Origin: a virus
Strand: one strand, 5' to 3'
Length of the DNA stretch: 59,943 bases
IMG/VR virus record: IMGVR_UViG_3300036760_000042
Span: 1-59,943 of that record
The position numbers and the translations under genes are program-made. The notes under the pieces are model-generated. The model searched no databases. It saw only the letters and a program-made list of their open reading frames with translations, and was not told where the DNA came from. Numbering within the stretch: the stretch's first letter is position 1; each line of letters begins with the position of its first letter. Below are positions 50,476 through 57,924 of the stretch, piece after piece.

Positions 50476-50719
50476 CCCCACCTCCCCTCTTCACTTCGTC
50501 GTAATGCTGCCTGAGCCTTAACACCCGGCATCCGAGATGCGGGCAGTCCGTGTGCCAGTGCTGCGTAAATGCCTTCGTCCTGCCGACGATGCCAACGTCC
50601 TTGTCTGTTTGCTCCTTGAACTCCCGCAAGTCGGCAGCCTCTTGAGCAAGATCGACAATTTGCTTAACCGCGCATTCGTGATGGAGCGCCCAACACGCTG
50701 GGCCGTGGGTAACAGTCAT
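50462..50719 (-). CDS. Hypothetical Cys/His-containing protein, 85 aa
   Basis: ATG 50719 overlaps the stop of the large Cys-rich gene (ATGA). ACWALHHECAVKQIVDLAQE, an acidic helix, then HWHTDCPHLGCRVLRLRQH. A possible metal-binding helical protein. No family recognised. Confidence 0.65.
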   Translation of the reverse strand: MTVTHGPACWALHHECAVKQIVDLAQEAADLREFKEQTDKDVGIVGRTKAFTQHWHTDCPHLGCRVLRLRQHYDEVKRGGGDGSV

Positions 50720-52239
50720 GCGCCGCCTCCCTTCGGCCCGAATTCCTCGCGGTAGGCGGCGGCAGCTTTTCGGAGCGCACTGCCCCCATAGGACAGTTCA
50801 CAGTTAGCCGCCCTCTCCTCCAGCCACCCCGCGACATCGACCCCATGCCCCTCGGCATCGCACCTGACAAGCTGGGCCGTCACCCGGTCGATCTCGCACA
50901 GGACGCAGAGGTCGGCGGCGGACCATTTGTGCGGGCGGTCGCAGGGAGGATCGACGGGCGGGGCGGGGTAGAGGGGCCGCGCCCTACCCTCGCATTGCCC
51001 CCAGTCCTGCTTACCGTGGCTGTAGTGCCATTCCGGTGGACCACCTGGGCCGCGATGTTCCGCCGCCTGAGACGACAGATACCAGATACAGTCCTCGCAA
51101 TCCCACGCCACCGGCTCGACGGGCGGGGCGGGGTAGAGGGGCTCCATCGGCTTGCAGCACACGATACAGTTGGGCTGAGATTTATAGGGCAGCACGTAAC
51201 TCGTATGCTCCTTGCACCGCCACGCCACCGGCTCGCCCGAAGTAGGGCGAAGTACGCCCCCCTGCTTGCTGGCCTTTGGAATCGGCGCGTGCCTCTTCCC
51301 ATACCCCGGACAATCGCTCAGGTCGCACAGCGGGTAGTCTCCGATTATGATCGGTGCTCTCCCCTGCTTGCTGGCGAACAATCTGACAGGCCCGTCGACG
51401 CCCGTTTCCGGCCCTAACGCCTTCCCCGGTTCGTCCGCCTCTGCGCTGGTCATGGCGGGAGGATCAACGCCAAGCCTTGCTTCGTCGGCAGACACGGGCC
51501 TGTCAGAACTTTGCTTGCTGGCGGACGGGCGTGGGAATACCCCCCCGCAGTCCTCACACGTCACGTCATCCGTCGCCGCTGGTTGCATATGGCGGCGGGT
51601 GCGTTTGTGCTGGCAGTGGGTGGACGGGATGGCGATGCCGGGGCAGGGCATGCCCTCCCAATCGGTATCATCGCAACACTTACAATGCCCCGCCTCCACC
51701 ACCGGCTCGCTTCCTTGCTTGCTGGCGGACGGGATGCCGGAGAGTTTCTCCGCGTATGCCTCGGTCATCACCGGGTTCCTGCACGCTTTCGAGAGGTTCG
51801 CACACGTCAGCCACCCGCCGTCACCGATGAACAGCATCGCTTCGCCGCACGATGGGCACGGGTCTTTGATGCGCTCGCCGTCTCGTGGTGCCTCGCCTCG
51901 CCAACCGTGCGGGCAATGCTGCCCCGCCTCCACCACCGGAGAGGACGCGGCGCGTTCACGTCGAAGCGCGGCCAGAACCTTGTCAATGGGGCCACCACCA
52001 CGCCTATCCCTTGAACGACCGTGCGGGAGCGTAGTGATCGCATAATCAATCACCTTCTTTAGCCGCTCGTTTTCGCCAGCGAATGCAGCGAGGTCGGACA
52101 TCAGCGTGCTGTCTGCAATAGGCACCGGAGAGGACGCGACTGCGCTAATCTCTCTCGACAGGAGCGTATGGAGATTCCTCAGACGATGCGCCCAATCCTC
52201 CAGCAACCCCACCTCGACCAGCACGCTAGGGTTAGTCAT
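50716..52239 (-). CDS. Modular Cys-rich mosaic protein, 507 aa
   Basis: ATG 52239. Start MTNPSVLVEVGLLEDW. Short zinc-type modules (CPSCGEAMLF; CKCCDD; CEDCGGVF; CIVCC; CEDCIW; CVLCE) are divided by an ASKQ linker at 172, 240, 289 and 323. SSPVVEAG (99) recurs as SEPVVEAG (177), and PLYPAPPV occurs at 368 and 422. The end is a helical domain (GWLEERAANCELSYGGSAL). It looks built from copied pieces, some shared with neighbouring genes. Function unknown, perhaps multivalent binding. Confidence 0.7.
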   Translation of the reverse strand: MTNPSVLVEVGLLEDWAHRLRNLHTLLSREISAVASSPVPIADSTLMSDLAAFAGENERLKKVIDYAITTLPHGRSRDRRGGGPIDKVLAALRRERAASSPVVEAGQHCPHGWRGEAPRDGERIKDPCPSCGEAMLFIGDGGWLTCANLSKACRNPVMTEAYAEKLSGIPSASKQGSEPVVEAGHCKCCDDTDWEGMPCPGIAIPSTHCQHKRTRRHMQPAATDDVTCEDCGGVFPRPSASKQSSDRPVSADEARLGVDPPAMTSAEADEPGKALGPETGVDGPVRLFASKQGRAPIIIGDYPLCDLSDCPGYGKRHAPIPKASKQGGVLRPTSGEPVAWRCKEHTSYVLPYKSQPNCIVCCKPMEPLYPAPPVEPVAWDCEDCIWYLSSQAAEHRGPGGPPEWHYSHGKQDWGQCEGRARPLYPAPPVDPPCDRPHKWSAADLCVLCEIDRVTAQLVRCDAEGHGVDVAGWLEERAANCELSYGGSALRKAAAAYREEFGPKGGGA

Positions 52240-52241
52240 GG
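52204..52241 (-). repeat. 38-bp shared gene start, copy 1
   Basis: Identical to 52744..52781. Encodes MTNPSVLVEVGL at the start of the 507-residue protein. The identical bases stop soon after the start codon. Confidence 0.9.
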
Positions 52242-52387
52242 TCTGCCCCGAGCAGCTTCAGCGCCTCAGCGAGTTGCATCTTGACGATTTCGACGAACGG
52301 CAACCCCACCTTCTTGATATTGTCGCAGTTGATTTCAGCACAGCGGATCGTTTCGATTGTTTCTTCAATCTTGCTGTATTCGATCAT
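52232..52387 (-). CDS. Small helical protein, 51 aa
   Basis: ATG 52387 with GGGGGAGGA upstream overlaps the preceding stop (ATGA). IEYSKIEETIETIRCAEINC, then IVKMQLAEALKLLG: two amphipathic helices. No family recognised. Confidence 0.65.
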   Translation of the reverse strand: MIEYSKIEETIETIRCAEINCDNIKKVGLPFVEIVKMQLAEALKLLGADHD

Positions 52388-52779
52388 TCCTCCCCCTCTC
52401 CTTTCTCCCCCGCTGGAAGGACGGCGCGGGCCTTCCTTGCCGCGCACCTATGTCCGTCCGCTACACCCATACCGTACGGGCCTGTGCCAACTTCAGGATG
52501 GTCGTATTGCTGATGCGGGTCATCACGGATTGTGACAAGCGCCCCCTCGATTGCCTCCAGCTTCGCCCGCAGGGTGTCGCGCTCGGCCATCAGTTTCCGC
52601 ACGCTGGCGCTTTCCTCCACCACCGGAGAGGACGCGGCGGCGCGGAGCCGTCTCGCTATCAAGTCCGCAATCGCATCGGGCGAACCCGACATTAATTCGT
52701 CTCGCATACTCTTCTCATACAAGCGAGACACCGCCTCCTCCACCAACCCCACCTCGACCAGCACGCTAGGGTTAGTCAT
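52384..52779 (-). CDS. Hypothetical protein sharing ends with its neighbours, 131 aa
   Basis: ATG 52779 with GGAGG upstream. Start MTNPSVLVEVGLVEEAVSRL copies the 507-residue protein, AASSPVVEE echoes its linker, ERDTLRAKLEAIEGA matches 52938..53417, and the end PAGEKGEGEE also matches that gene's end. It appears to be a recombinant of the two. Confidence 0.65.
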   Translation of the reverse strand: MTNPSVLVEVGLVEEAVSRLYEKSMRDELMSGSPDAIADLIARRLRAAASSPVVEESASVRKLMAERDTLRAKLEAIEGALVTIRDDPHQQYDHPEVGTGPYGMGVADGHRCAARKARAVLPAGEKGEGEE

Positions 52780-52781
52780 GG
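52744..52781 (-). repeat. 38-bp shared gene start, copy 2
   Basis: Identical to 52204..52241, covering the start of the 131-residue gene. Confidence 0.9.
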
Positions 52782-52951
52782 CGGGCCTCCTGCGCTGGCA
52801 GTGTCGGCGTAAACCAGTCATGCTCTGCACCGCCGGTACAGGCCATAGGTCCGGGGCTGCATTTCGCTCCCGCATCCTCCAGCATTGCTAGTAGCATCGC
52901 TCGCTTAAGCGTAATGCCGCAAGCGGAACACTTATCATCAAGCATCGACAT
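52772..52951 (-). CDS. Zinc-finger-like small protein, 59 aa
   Basis: ATG 52951 with GGAGAGGGGGA upstream; overlaps neighbours both sides. DDKCSACGITLKRAMLLAML, then AKCSPGPMACTGGAEHDWF: CxxC plus later Cys/His. Probably zinc-binding. Confidence 0.6.
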   Translation of the reverse strand: MSMLDDKCSACGITLKRAMLLAMLEDAGAKCSPGPMACTGGAEHDWFTPTLPAQEARHD

Positions 52952-53417
52952 TCTCCCCCTCTCCTCTCTCCCCCGCTGCGAGCGCGGCGCGTAGGGCGTT
53001 AACATCCTCTCGGCGTGGTGGCGTCCGCAGCCCTTCGTTGTCTGCCGAGTCCTCGTCCTGGTGCGTGAGCATCACTAGCGCCGCACCCTCGACCGCCTCC
53101 AGCCTCTCCTTCAGTGCGATCCCCTGCCGCACGAGGATCACGTTCAGGTTCGTACACCGCTGCGCCCCCCGGTTCGCGGCCACCAGTTCCCGGTGAGCGG
53201 CCTCCAACTGAGCCCGCAGGGTGTCGCGCTCTGCCAGAGCATCGGGCAGCGATTCGATGGCCGTGACTATCTGCTCCAACTCGGCAGCCTTGCGCTTCAG
53301 CCGCGCAATCTCCGCCCCATGCCCGCACTCAACACCTGGGCAGCCGTCCATCGTAGCGTCCTCTCCGCAGTGTCTCGATAGGTTCAGGCACCCGCAATGC
53401 CGTGGCTCGGCGGTCAT
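52938..53417 (-). CDS. Coiled-coil protein with Cys-rich head, 159 aa
   Basis: ATG 53417 with AAGGAG upstream. Head HCGCLNLSRHCGEDATMDGC plus CPGVECGHG, then a long coiled coil (AEIARLKRKAAELEQIVTAI; ALAERDTLRAQLEAAHRELV) and an end, AALAAGERGEGE, like that of the 52384 gene. Likely oligomeric. Function unknown. Confidence 0.65.
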   Translation of the reverse strand: MTAEPRHCGCLNLSRHCGEDATMDGCPGVECGHGAEIARLKRKAAELEQIVTAIESLPDALAERDTLRAQLEAAHRELVAANRGAQRCTNLNVILVRQGIALKERLEAVEGAALVMLTHQDEDSADNEGLRTPPRREDVNALRAALAAGERGEGENVDA

Positions 53418-53491
53418 GGGCGGGGCTCCTTCCGCGACTTCAGCTTCATCGGCTTCCTCCGATACAACGGCCTCGCCATGTGTCCGCTCAT
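53414..53491 (-). CDS. Putative small basic peptide, 25 aa
   Basis: ATG 53491 overlaps the preceding stop (ATGA), and its TGA overlaps the next ATG. Strongly basic (RPLYRRKPMKLKSRKE). Coupling supports it; size makes it uncertain. Confidence 0.4.
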   Translation of the reverse strand: MSGHMARPLYRRKPMKLKSRKEPRP

Positions 53492-53661
53492 AGCCCCCCC
53501 AGCCAGACTGAGAGCAGTATGCCGACGATGCCGCCAGCCGTGATGATGGCGGTCCATCCCTTGACGGCATCCCAGTCGATGCGTCGGCGGTGCAGAAAGG
53601 GGTCGCGGTGACCTGATGCTACGCGCCACATGCCGTGGGCGCTGACGGTCCTGATTCGCAT
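53488..53661 (-). CDS. Single-span membrane protein, 57 aa
   Basis: ATG 53661 with GGAGACGAC upstream. Basic N-terminus (MRIRTVSAHGMWRVASGHRD), then one span (AIITAGGIVGILLSVWLGG) at the C-terminus. Stop overlaps the next ATG. Confidence 0.6.
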   Translation of the reverse strand: MRIRTVSAHGMWRVASGHRDPFLHRRRIDWDAVKGWTAIITAGGIVGILLSVWLGGL

Positions 53662-53673
53662 GTCGTCTCCAGT

Positions 53674-53730
53674 GCGGTATTGCCGGGCCGGTTTTCCCCG
53701 TAACCCCAGCCCGGCGCTGCTGTCTACCGC
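53674..53730 (-). promoter_or_regulatory. Stem-loop between early genes
   Basis: Outer arms GCGGTA (53674..53679) and TACCGC (53725..53730); inner arms GCCGGGC (53682..53688) and GCCCGGC (53709..53715). It lies upstream of the SD of the 53661 gene and after the 53769 stop. Operon punctuation. Confidence 0.5.
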
Positions 53731-53768
53731 ATATCCTGACGTCCTCCTCCCGGGAAGCGCCGGGCCGC

Positions 53769-54017
53769 TTACTCCTCAGTCCACTTGGCAACCCAAGTGT
53801 CCACGTCATCTCGGCGCGGCCCCTTCTCAACCAGCCCTTCCTTGCGTAGGATGCCAAGGCAGCGCGCAACGCGCAGCCGGAAGGAGTCCTCAGGAAGGGG
53901 GTCGGCCAGATAGAACTGCGCCTTGGTGGCAATCTCAGGAACGGTAAGCTGTCCGCACGTACGCACGACTCCGAGTACCAGCGCGTGGTGATGGCCCAGA
54001 TGCGAGTGGCTTTTCAT
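53769..54017 (-). CDS. Winged-helix-like small protein, 82 aa
   Basis: ATG 54017 overlaps the resolvase stop. VVRTCGQLTVPEIATKAQFY, then FRLRVARCLGILRKEGLVEK fits a helix-turn-helix with wing, so it could be an early regulator. No direct proof. Confidence 0.6.
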   Translation of the reverse strand: MKSHSHLGHHHALVLGVVRTCGQLTVPEIATKAQFYLADPLPEDSFRLRVARCLGILRKEGLVEKGPRRDDVDTWVAKWTEE

Positions 54018-54466
54018 TCGACTTCCGTCACGCGCACGACAAGGCCGACCTTGTGTTTGTCGTAAACGTGGGTGACGGTGCCGAGCGTGACGTGCTTGGG
54101 CGAGTCGTCCGGGGTCATGGCGTTATTGAAGAGGCCGTCCCCCACGGCCTTGAATGCCGCCCACATGTTGTCCTCGTCGAGCGCCTTCTTGCGCATCGAA
54201 ATGAGGTCCACGCGCACGCGCCCCTTCGCGGTGGGCTTGCCCTGCGACACCCAGACAGTGTGTGCAGCGGTCTTGACGGTCTGGCGCAGGCGGTGCTTGG
54301 CCATGTAGTGCATGGGCTTGTTGGGATTGAGTAGACCGAGGTTGACCGGAAGGAGGAAGGCCCACGTGCGGAGGGCGGAAGTCCGAGGGCCAGCAGGACC
54401 GGAGCCACTGCCGGCCCTCGACTCGGAGAACGACATGATGGAATTCCACCCATGCGTTGGTTTCAT
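54014..54466 (-). CDS. rusA: RusA-like Holliday junction resolvase
   Basis: 150 residues; ATG 54466 with GGAGG upstream. The conserved core is LDEDNMWAAFKAVGDGLF (D97, D99, K106, D110), followed by TPDDSPKHV (D120, D121), the acidic cluster that binds metal in RusA. The N-terminal LLNPNKPMHYMAKHR strand also fits. Resolves branched DNA before packaging. Forms a recombination cluster with the next genes. Confidence 0.8.
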   Translation of the reverse strand: MKPTHGWNSIMSFSESRAGSGSGPAGPRTSALRTWAFLLPVNLGLLNPNKPMHYMAKHRLRQTVKTAAHTVWVSQGKPTAKGRVRVDLISMRKKALDEDNMWAAFKAVGDGLFNNAMTPDDSPKHVTLGTVTHVYDKHKVGLVVRVTEVE

Positions 54467-55467
54467 GCTACCACCTCCTCTTTCCGCCGCGCAAGCGGCT
54501 TGATGTCGATCTTCCAGCCCTTCAGTACCCGCGCCTCAGCCGCGCCCAGCTTGCGTACGACTTCCTTGCCGGTGATGATGTAGTCTCCGACCACGGCCCT
54601 CTCGATGTCCCTGAAGCGCTCCTTGTTGCGGTCGTGCACGCGCTCGTACTCTAGGTGAGCGCCATGTAGTTCGATGTCTCTGGCAACGTCGGCGATGACT
54701 GCCGGGTCGAGGCTGACGTCAGCGCCCTGCTCGAACAGGCCCATCGGGAAACATCCACGAGCGAAGAACGGACAGTCCCGGCATTCGTCCGGGTCGCCGA
54801 AGAACGGCGGCATCTCCCCGGTCTTGCGTGCCCCCAGCGCCTGTTCTGCCAGTGACAGGTACTTCTCCATCGAGTCGTACCGCTCCTCCAGCACGATGTC
54901 GATGGCCCTGAGTTCACCGGGCAGGTCGAGTAGCAGCAGGCCGCGTGGCAGGTCCTTGCCGTACAGGTACGTGAGGATCTGCATCTCGGCACCACGGGTG
55001 AAGCGCGACTGGTTCAGGTCCTCAACACACGTGATGCGCTGGCCCATCATCGGCCAACTCTTGATCTCGATGGGAACGTCGGGGGTCCCGGCGTACTCGC
55101 CCTTGAACCGGAGCATGACGTCCACGATGCCGGTGACGGCGGGGGCGATGGAGTTGCGCCCGTGGACCGACACGCGCTCGGCCACGCGCACGACTTCCCA
55201 CGGCGACGACGCACGCTTGCCGATCTGGATCAGGTTGGCGATGATGTCGGCCTCTCGCTGACGGCCCCTCTCCAGCCGGTACTGGACCTCCACCGGCATC
55301 GGTGCCATCGCTTCGGGCTGAGTGAGCTTGAGGGTCAGGTTGCGGGCGCACGGGTGGTAGTCCGTGGCCCACAGGTGGTCGCCAGGCTGACGCGGTGGTC
55401 TCTGGGATGCGAGCATCTCGGAGTGCTCGCGCAGTCCTGCCTGAAGCAGTGACGCTGGGCTAAACAT
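54463..55467 (-). CDS. Cas4/RecB-like exonuclease with Fe-S cysteines
   Basis: 334 residues; GAGGGAG upstream. PD-(D/E)xK core: GIVDVMLRF (D116), PIEIKSWPM (E134, K136), then EMQILTYLYG (Q and Y of motif IV). One early Cys (C40, DYHPCARNL) and three late (C229, C232, C239: ECRDCPFFARGC) form the 1+3 arrangement of a 4Fe-4S cluster, as in Cas4 and AddB. Probably the phage recombination exonuclease. No Cas genes are present. Confidence 0.8.
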   Translation of the reverse strand: MFSPASLLQAGLREHSEMLASQRPPRQPGDHLWATDYHPCARNLTLKLTQPEAMAPMPVEVQYRLERGRQREADIIANLIQIGKRASSPWEVVRVAERVSVHGRNSIAPAVTGIVDVMLRFKGEYAGTPDVPIEIKSWPMMGQRITCVEDLNQSRFTRGAEMQILTYLYGKDLPRGLLLLDLPGELRAIDIVLEERYDSMEKYLSLAEQALGARKTGEMPPFFGDPDECRDCPFFARGCFPMGLFEQGADVSLDPAVIADVARDIELHGAHLEYERVHDRNKERFRDIERAVVGDYIITGKEVVRKLGAAEARVLKGWKIDIKPLARRKEEVVA

Positions 55468-55813
55468 CGTCTCCCTCTTCCGTCTGGCGTTCGAGGTAGT
55501 TCTGCAAAGCCATCAACAGCAATCCAGCATTGACGCTGTGCTCGATGGCCATCCCGTTCTTGTTCCAGTCGGTCACCGCAATGCCCATGAGTGCGTTGAG
55601 CTTGGCAGTTGTGGACGCTGAGACCATCTGCTCGACGATCAGGGACTCGATCATGTTACGAGGAAGGACGAGCGTCACCATCTGCATCGGGTTGCCCTTT
55701 TCGTCGTAGCTGCTCTGCATCTTGGTAAGTGCCGCGATTGCGAACCCCTTCAGTTCATCCTGCAAGGCTGTCGGTACCAGTTCGTCCAGCGTTACGGGCC
55801 TCTTGTCGGTCAT
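55460..55813 (-). CDS. Hypothetical early protein, 117 aa
   Basis: ATG 55813 behind TGGAGAACGAC, the recurring SD type. Helical (LQDELKGFAIAALTKMQSSY; NMIESLIVEQMVSASTTAKL). Adjacent to the nuclease and overlapping its start, so a partner role is possible. No family recognised. Confidence 0.7.
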   Translation of the reverse strand: MTDKRPVTLDELVPTALQDELKGFAIAALTKMQSSYDEKGNPMQMVTLVLPRNMIESLIVEQMVSASTTAKLNALMGIAVTDWNKNGMAIEHSVNAGLLLMALQNYLERQTEEGDDV

Positions 55814-55835
55814 GTCGTTCTCCAGTTAGTGGTTA

Positions 55836-55872
55836 CCCGGCGGGCTGTCCCTTTTCGTTCCAGCCCGCCGGG
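55836..55872 (-). promoter_or_regulatory. Strong 12-bp stem-loop upstream of the 55813 gene
   Basis: CCCGGCGGGCTG (55836..55847) pairs perfectly with CAGCCCGCCGGG (55861..55872) across a 13-base loop. Directly upstream of the 55813 SD; no U-tract. Probably mRNA processing or partial termination. Confidence 0.6.
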
Positions 55873-55911
55873 GCCTCGCGTTGCCGGTATCCGACCGGTG
55901 GCGGTCTTAGC

Positions 55912-56124
55912 CTACAGGTCGTGGCACTTGCACAGGCACTTCGTGTTCCGCACCGTTGCAGGGCAGTCTCCGTGCTGACTGTCGATGCAGGCCATGTAGA
56001 CCCGGTCACCGGCAGGGTCGCAGGGCACCACGGAGAGCCAGTTGGGCGGTGGCCCCAGTTCCTTCTCGATCCACCGGTTGCGCAACTCGGACGTGATGGC
56101 GTAATCCGGAGCAGGCTGCGTCAT
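55912..56124 (-). CDS. Cys-containing small protein, 70 aa
   Basis: ATG 56124 overlaps the stop of the gene before it. SELRNRWIEKELGPPPNWLS, then a Cys-rich end (ACIDSQHGDCP ... KCLCKCHDL) likely binding zinc. No family recognised. Confidence 0.65.
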   Translation of the reverse strand: MTQPAPDYAITSELRNRWIEKELGPPPNWLSVVPCDPAGDRVYMACIDSQHGDCPATVRNTKCLCKCHDL

Positions 56125-57065
56125 CGTCCCTCATCCGCAGCAAGCTGCGCCTCGAACTTCGCGACGACTTTCTTGATGGCCCACTCGGGTGACCCGAGGA
56201 AGTGCGCCCACGTCTTGGACTCGTAGACCTGCCCGCCCTTCTCGTTGCGAGTCAGCTTCGCGAGTTCCGCGAGCGCCTCCTTCTCGTCGCCGCCGCAGTA
56301 CCCGATGAGCCGGGTCTTGAAGGTGTCGACGGTGACCTTGGTGTCGTCTGACGCGGCAGCCCCCGTCCGGCGCTCGTTGCCGGAACCAAACCCGGACCCC
56401 TTCGTGCATCGGCTGGTGTCCAGCCCATGCTCCTTCAGCAGCGCTTCGCTGACCTTGGTGATGCCGCTCAGGGCCATCGCTGCCTTCTTGCGTGCCGCCG
56501 TGTAGGTGGACGACAGCAGGTCGGCCCGGCGCACGGCCTCCGGGGTGGATTCGAGATTGCGACCGCTGAAGTCTTCGTGGTCGTTGCGCTCCCCGCGCAC
56601 GCCCTCGATGCGCTGGCCCGTCATGACGCTGTAGGCGTCCAGAACGAGCACCGCCGAGTGCGAGCCGTCAGTGTTGGTGGTGACCACGGGGATGTCGATC
56701 TTGTTGCCCTCCGCGTCGCGCATGTTCTCGAAGTTCACCCCGTACAACTGGATGAACCATTCGGCAGCGCCGCGACCGGGCGATGCCATGACGCGACCCT
56801 CCTTGTCCTTCTTCATGTCCCAGTCTTCCGGCTGGGTGCCAGCGATGGCGGCTTTGCGCAGCGCCTTGAGCAGGTCGGTGCGGGCCTCGATGACCGCCAT
56901 CGCGTTCTTCGCCTTGGCGGCGATGCTGGCAACGCTGACCACCTGCGGGATGAGGCTGTCGGCATCCGCAACGTCGCGGTCGTCAGCCAGCATCGGCAGC
57001 AGCGCTTGGTCTACGGTGCTGGTCTGTATGCTCATTGCGGCTCGCTTCCGGACTTCTGTTTCCAT
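56121..57065 (-). CDS. Putative ssDNA-annealing or -binding protein, 314 aa
   Basis: ATG 57065 with GAGGAGGACGAC. Middle part (AIEARTDLLKALRKAAIAGT-like helix; PEDWDMKKDKEGRVMASPGR; AAEWFIQLYGVNFENMRDAE; TPEAVRRADLLSSTYTAARK) has the look of phage recombination mediators, and the gene is three upstream of the Cas4-like nuclease. I do not see a clear RecT or ERF signature, so the role is inferred. Confidence 0.5.
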   Translation of the reverse strand: METEVRKRAAMSIQTSTVDQALLPMLADDRDVADADSLIPQVVSVASIAAKAKNAMAVIEARTDLLKALRKAAIAGTQPEDWDMKKDKEGRVMASPGRGAAEWFIQLYGVNFENMRDAEGNKIDIPVVTTNTDGSHSAVLVLDAYSVMTGQRIEGVRGERNDHEDFSGRNLESTPEAVRRADLLSSTYTAARKKAAMALSGITKVSEALLKEHGLDTSRCTKGSGFGSGNERRTGAAASDDTKVTVDTFKTRLIGYCGGDEKEALAELAKLTRNEKGGQVYESKTWAHFLGSPEWAIKKVVAKFEAQLAADEGR

Positions 57066-57091
57066 GTCGTCCTCCTCGAATGTGTAGCGGT

Positions 57092-57283
57092 TCATTTATA
57101 CAAGCTCGTGCTGACGGTCTTGCCTTTCCTCCGTGCGATGTAGTAGTTGGAGACTGCACGCACGCACTTCGCGCAGTGAACTGTCCGGGTGTTGGACGGG
57201 CGCAGCGTTTTGCTGGCGCACCGTGGGCACAGCCCGGCCTTCTTCCTGTTGCTGTACGTCTGGTCCTTCGCCTTCGTTGCCAT
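57092..57283 (-). CDS. Zinc-ribbon basic protein, 63 aa
   Basis: ATG 57283 with GAGGAGG upstream. KAGLCPRCASKTLRPSNTRT, then VHCAKCVRAVSNYYIARRKG: CxxC...CxxC ribbon with basic ends. Probably a DNA-binding small protein. Confidence 0.7.
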   Translation of the reverse strand: MATKAKDQTYSNRKKAGLCPRCASKTLRPSNTRTVHCAKCVRAVSNYYIARRKGKTVSTSLYK

Positions 57284-57323
57284 TCGTGTAGCACCTCCTC
57301 GCTGGCTACGTTACCATGCTTCG

Positions 57324-57830
57324 TTACAACGAGTCCACTGGAGCGACAAGCACGAGCGAGGACGTGTCGCTCGCAAGCCCGCGCCTGCTCATGTAGCGCG
57401 GGAGCTTCTCGGGTGTGGTGTAGGTGCAGGTCGGCCCGACACACAAGGCGAACCGCTCACCAAGGTGCGACGAGTCCATCATGTGGCACTCGTACAGTGC
57501 GACGTGCGTGGCCCCGGTGCTGACGATGGCCCGCTTGATGCCGGGGTGGACCTCCGGGTCCATCTTGTCGAGGATGTTCTGGAAGGTAGCGTCGAGGTTC
57601 TGGTTGGTCGGGTAGTCGTAGTTGCGGTCAACCTTGATGGTGACGGAGGCCTCTGCTGCGGCTTGGTCGGCGGTGACCGAGTACTTGATGTTCAGCACGT
57701 CGCCGTCCCCCTTGCAGGCTTTGCAGTCCTCAAGGGCTTCGATGTTCGTGTCCCCGTCGTAGTTGGCTGTCGACTTCCCGATGCCGTCGCACTCCGGGCA
57801 TGGCACGTACTTGGGTGCTCTCGTGGTCAT
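57324..57830 (-). CDS. Protein with DnaJ-like zinc motif, 168 aa
   Basis: ATG 57830 with AAGGAGAACGAC. CPECDGIGKSTANYDGDTNI, then DCKACKGDGDVLNIKY: a CxxCxGxG pair near the N-terminus. The remainder is beta-rich (VTIKVDRNYDYPTNQNLDAT; GATHVALYECHMMDSSHLG). Function unknown. Confidence 0.7.
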   Translation of the reverse strand: MTTRAPKYVPCPECDGIGKSTANYDGDTNIEALEDCKACKGDGDVLNIKYSVTADQAAAEASVTIKVDRNYDYPTNQNLDATFQNILDKMDPEVHPGIKRAIVSTGATHVALYECHMMDSSHLGERFALCVGPTCTYTTPEKLPRYMSRRGLASDTSSLVLVAPVDSL

Positions 57831-57853
57831 GTCGTTCTCCTTGAGTTGATGAA

Positions 57854-57919
57854 TGGCCGGTGGTGCTTGTGATGTTCGGGCGGGTTTGCTGGCCTGCCTA
57901 ACCGTCCCACCACCGGCCA
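57854..57919 (-). promoter_or_regulatory. Long-range 12-bp stem upstream of the 57830 gene
   Basis: TGGCCGGTGGTG (57854..57865) pairs perfectly with CACCACCGGCCA (57908..57919) across 42 bases. Lies just after the 57925 stop and before the 57830 SD, as with the other early-operon stems. Confidence 0.6.
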
Positions 57920-57924
57920 AGTTT

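Noticed and set aside
52204-52781. 38-bp repeats as an attachment site or transposon end
   Set aside because: They are direct copies at two gene starts including the start codon; there is no integrase or transposase.
54463-55467. CRISPR adaptation gene cas4
   Set aside because: No cas1, cas2 or repeats are present; phages carry this nuclease type for recombination.
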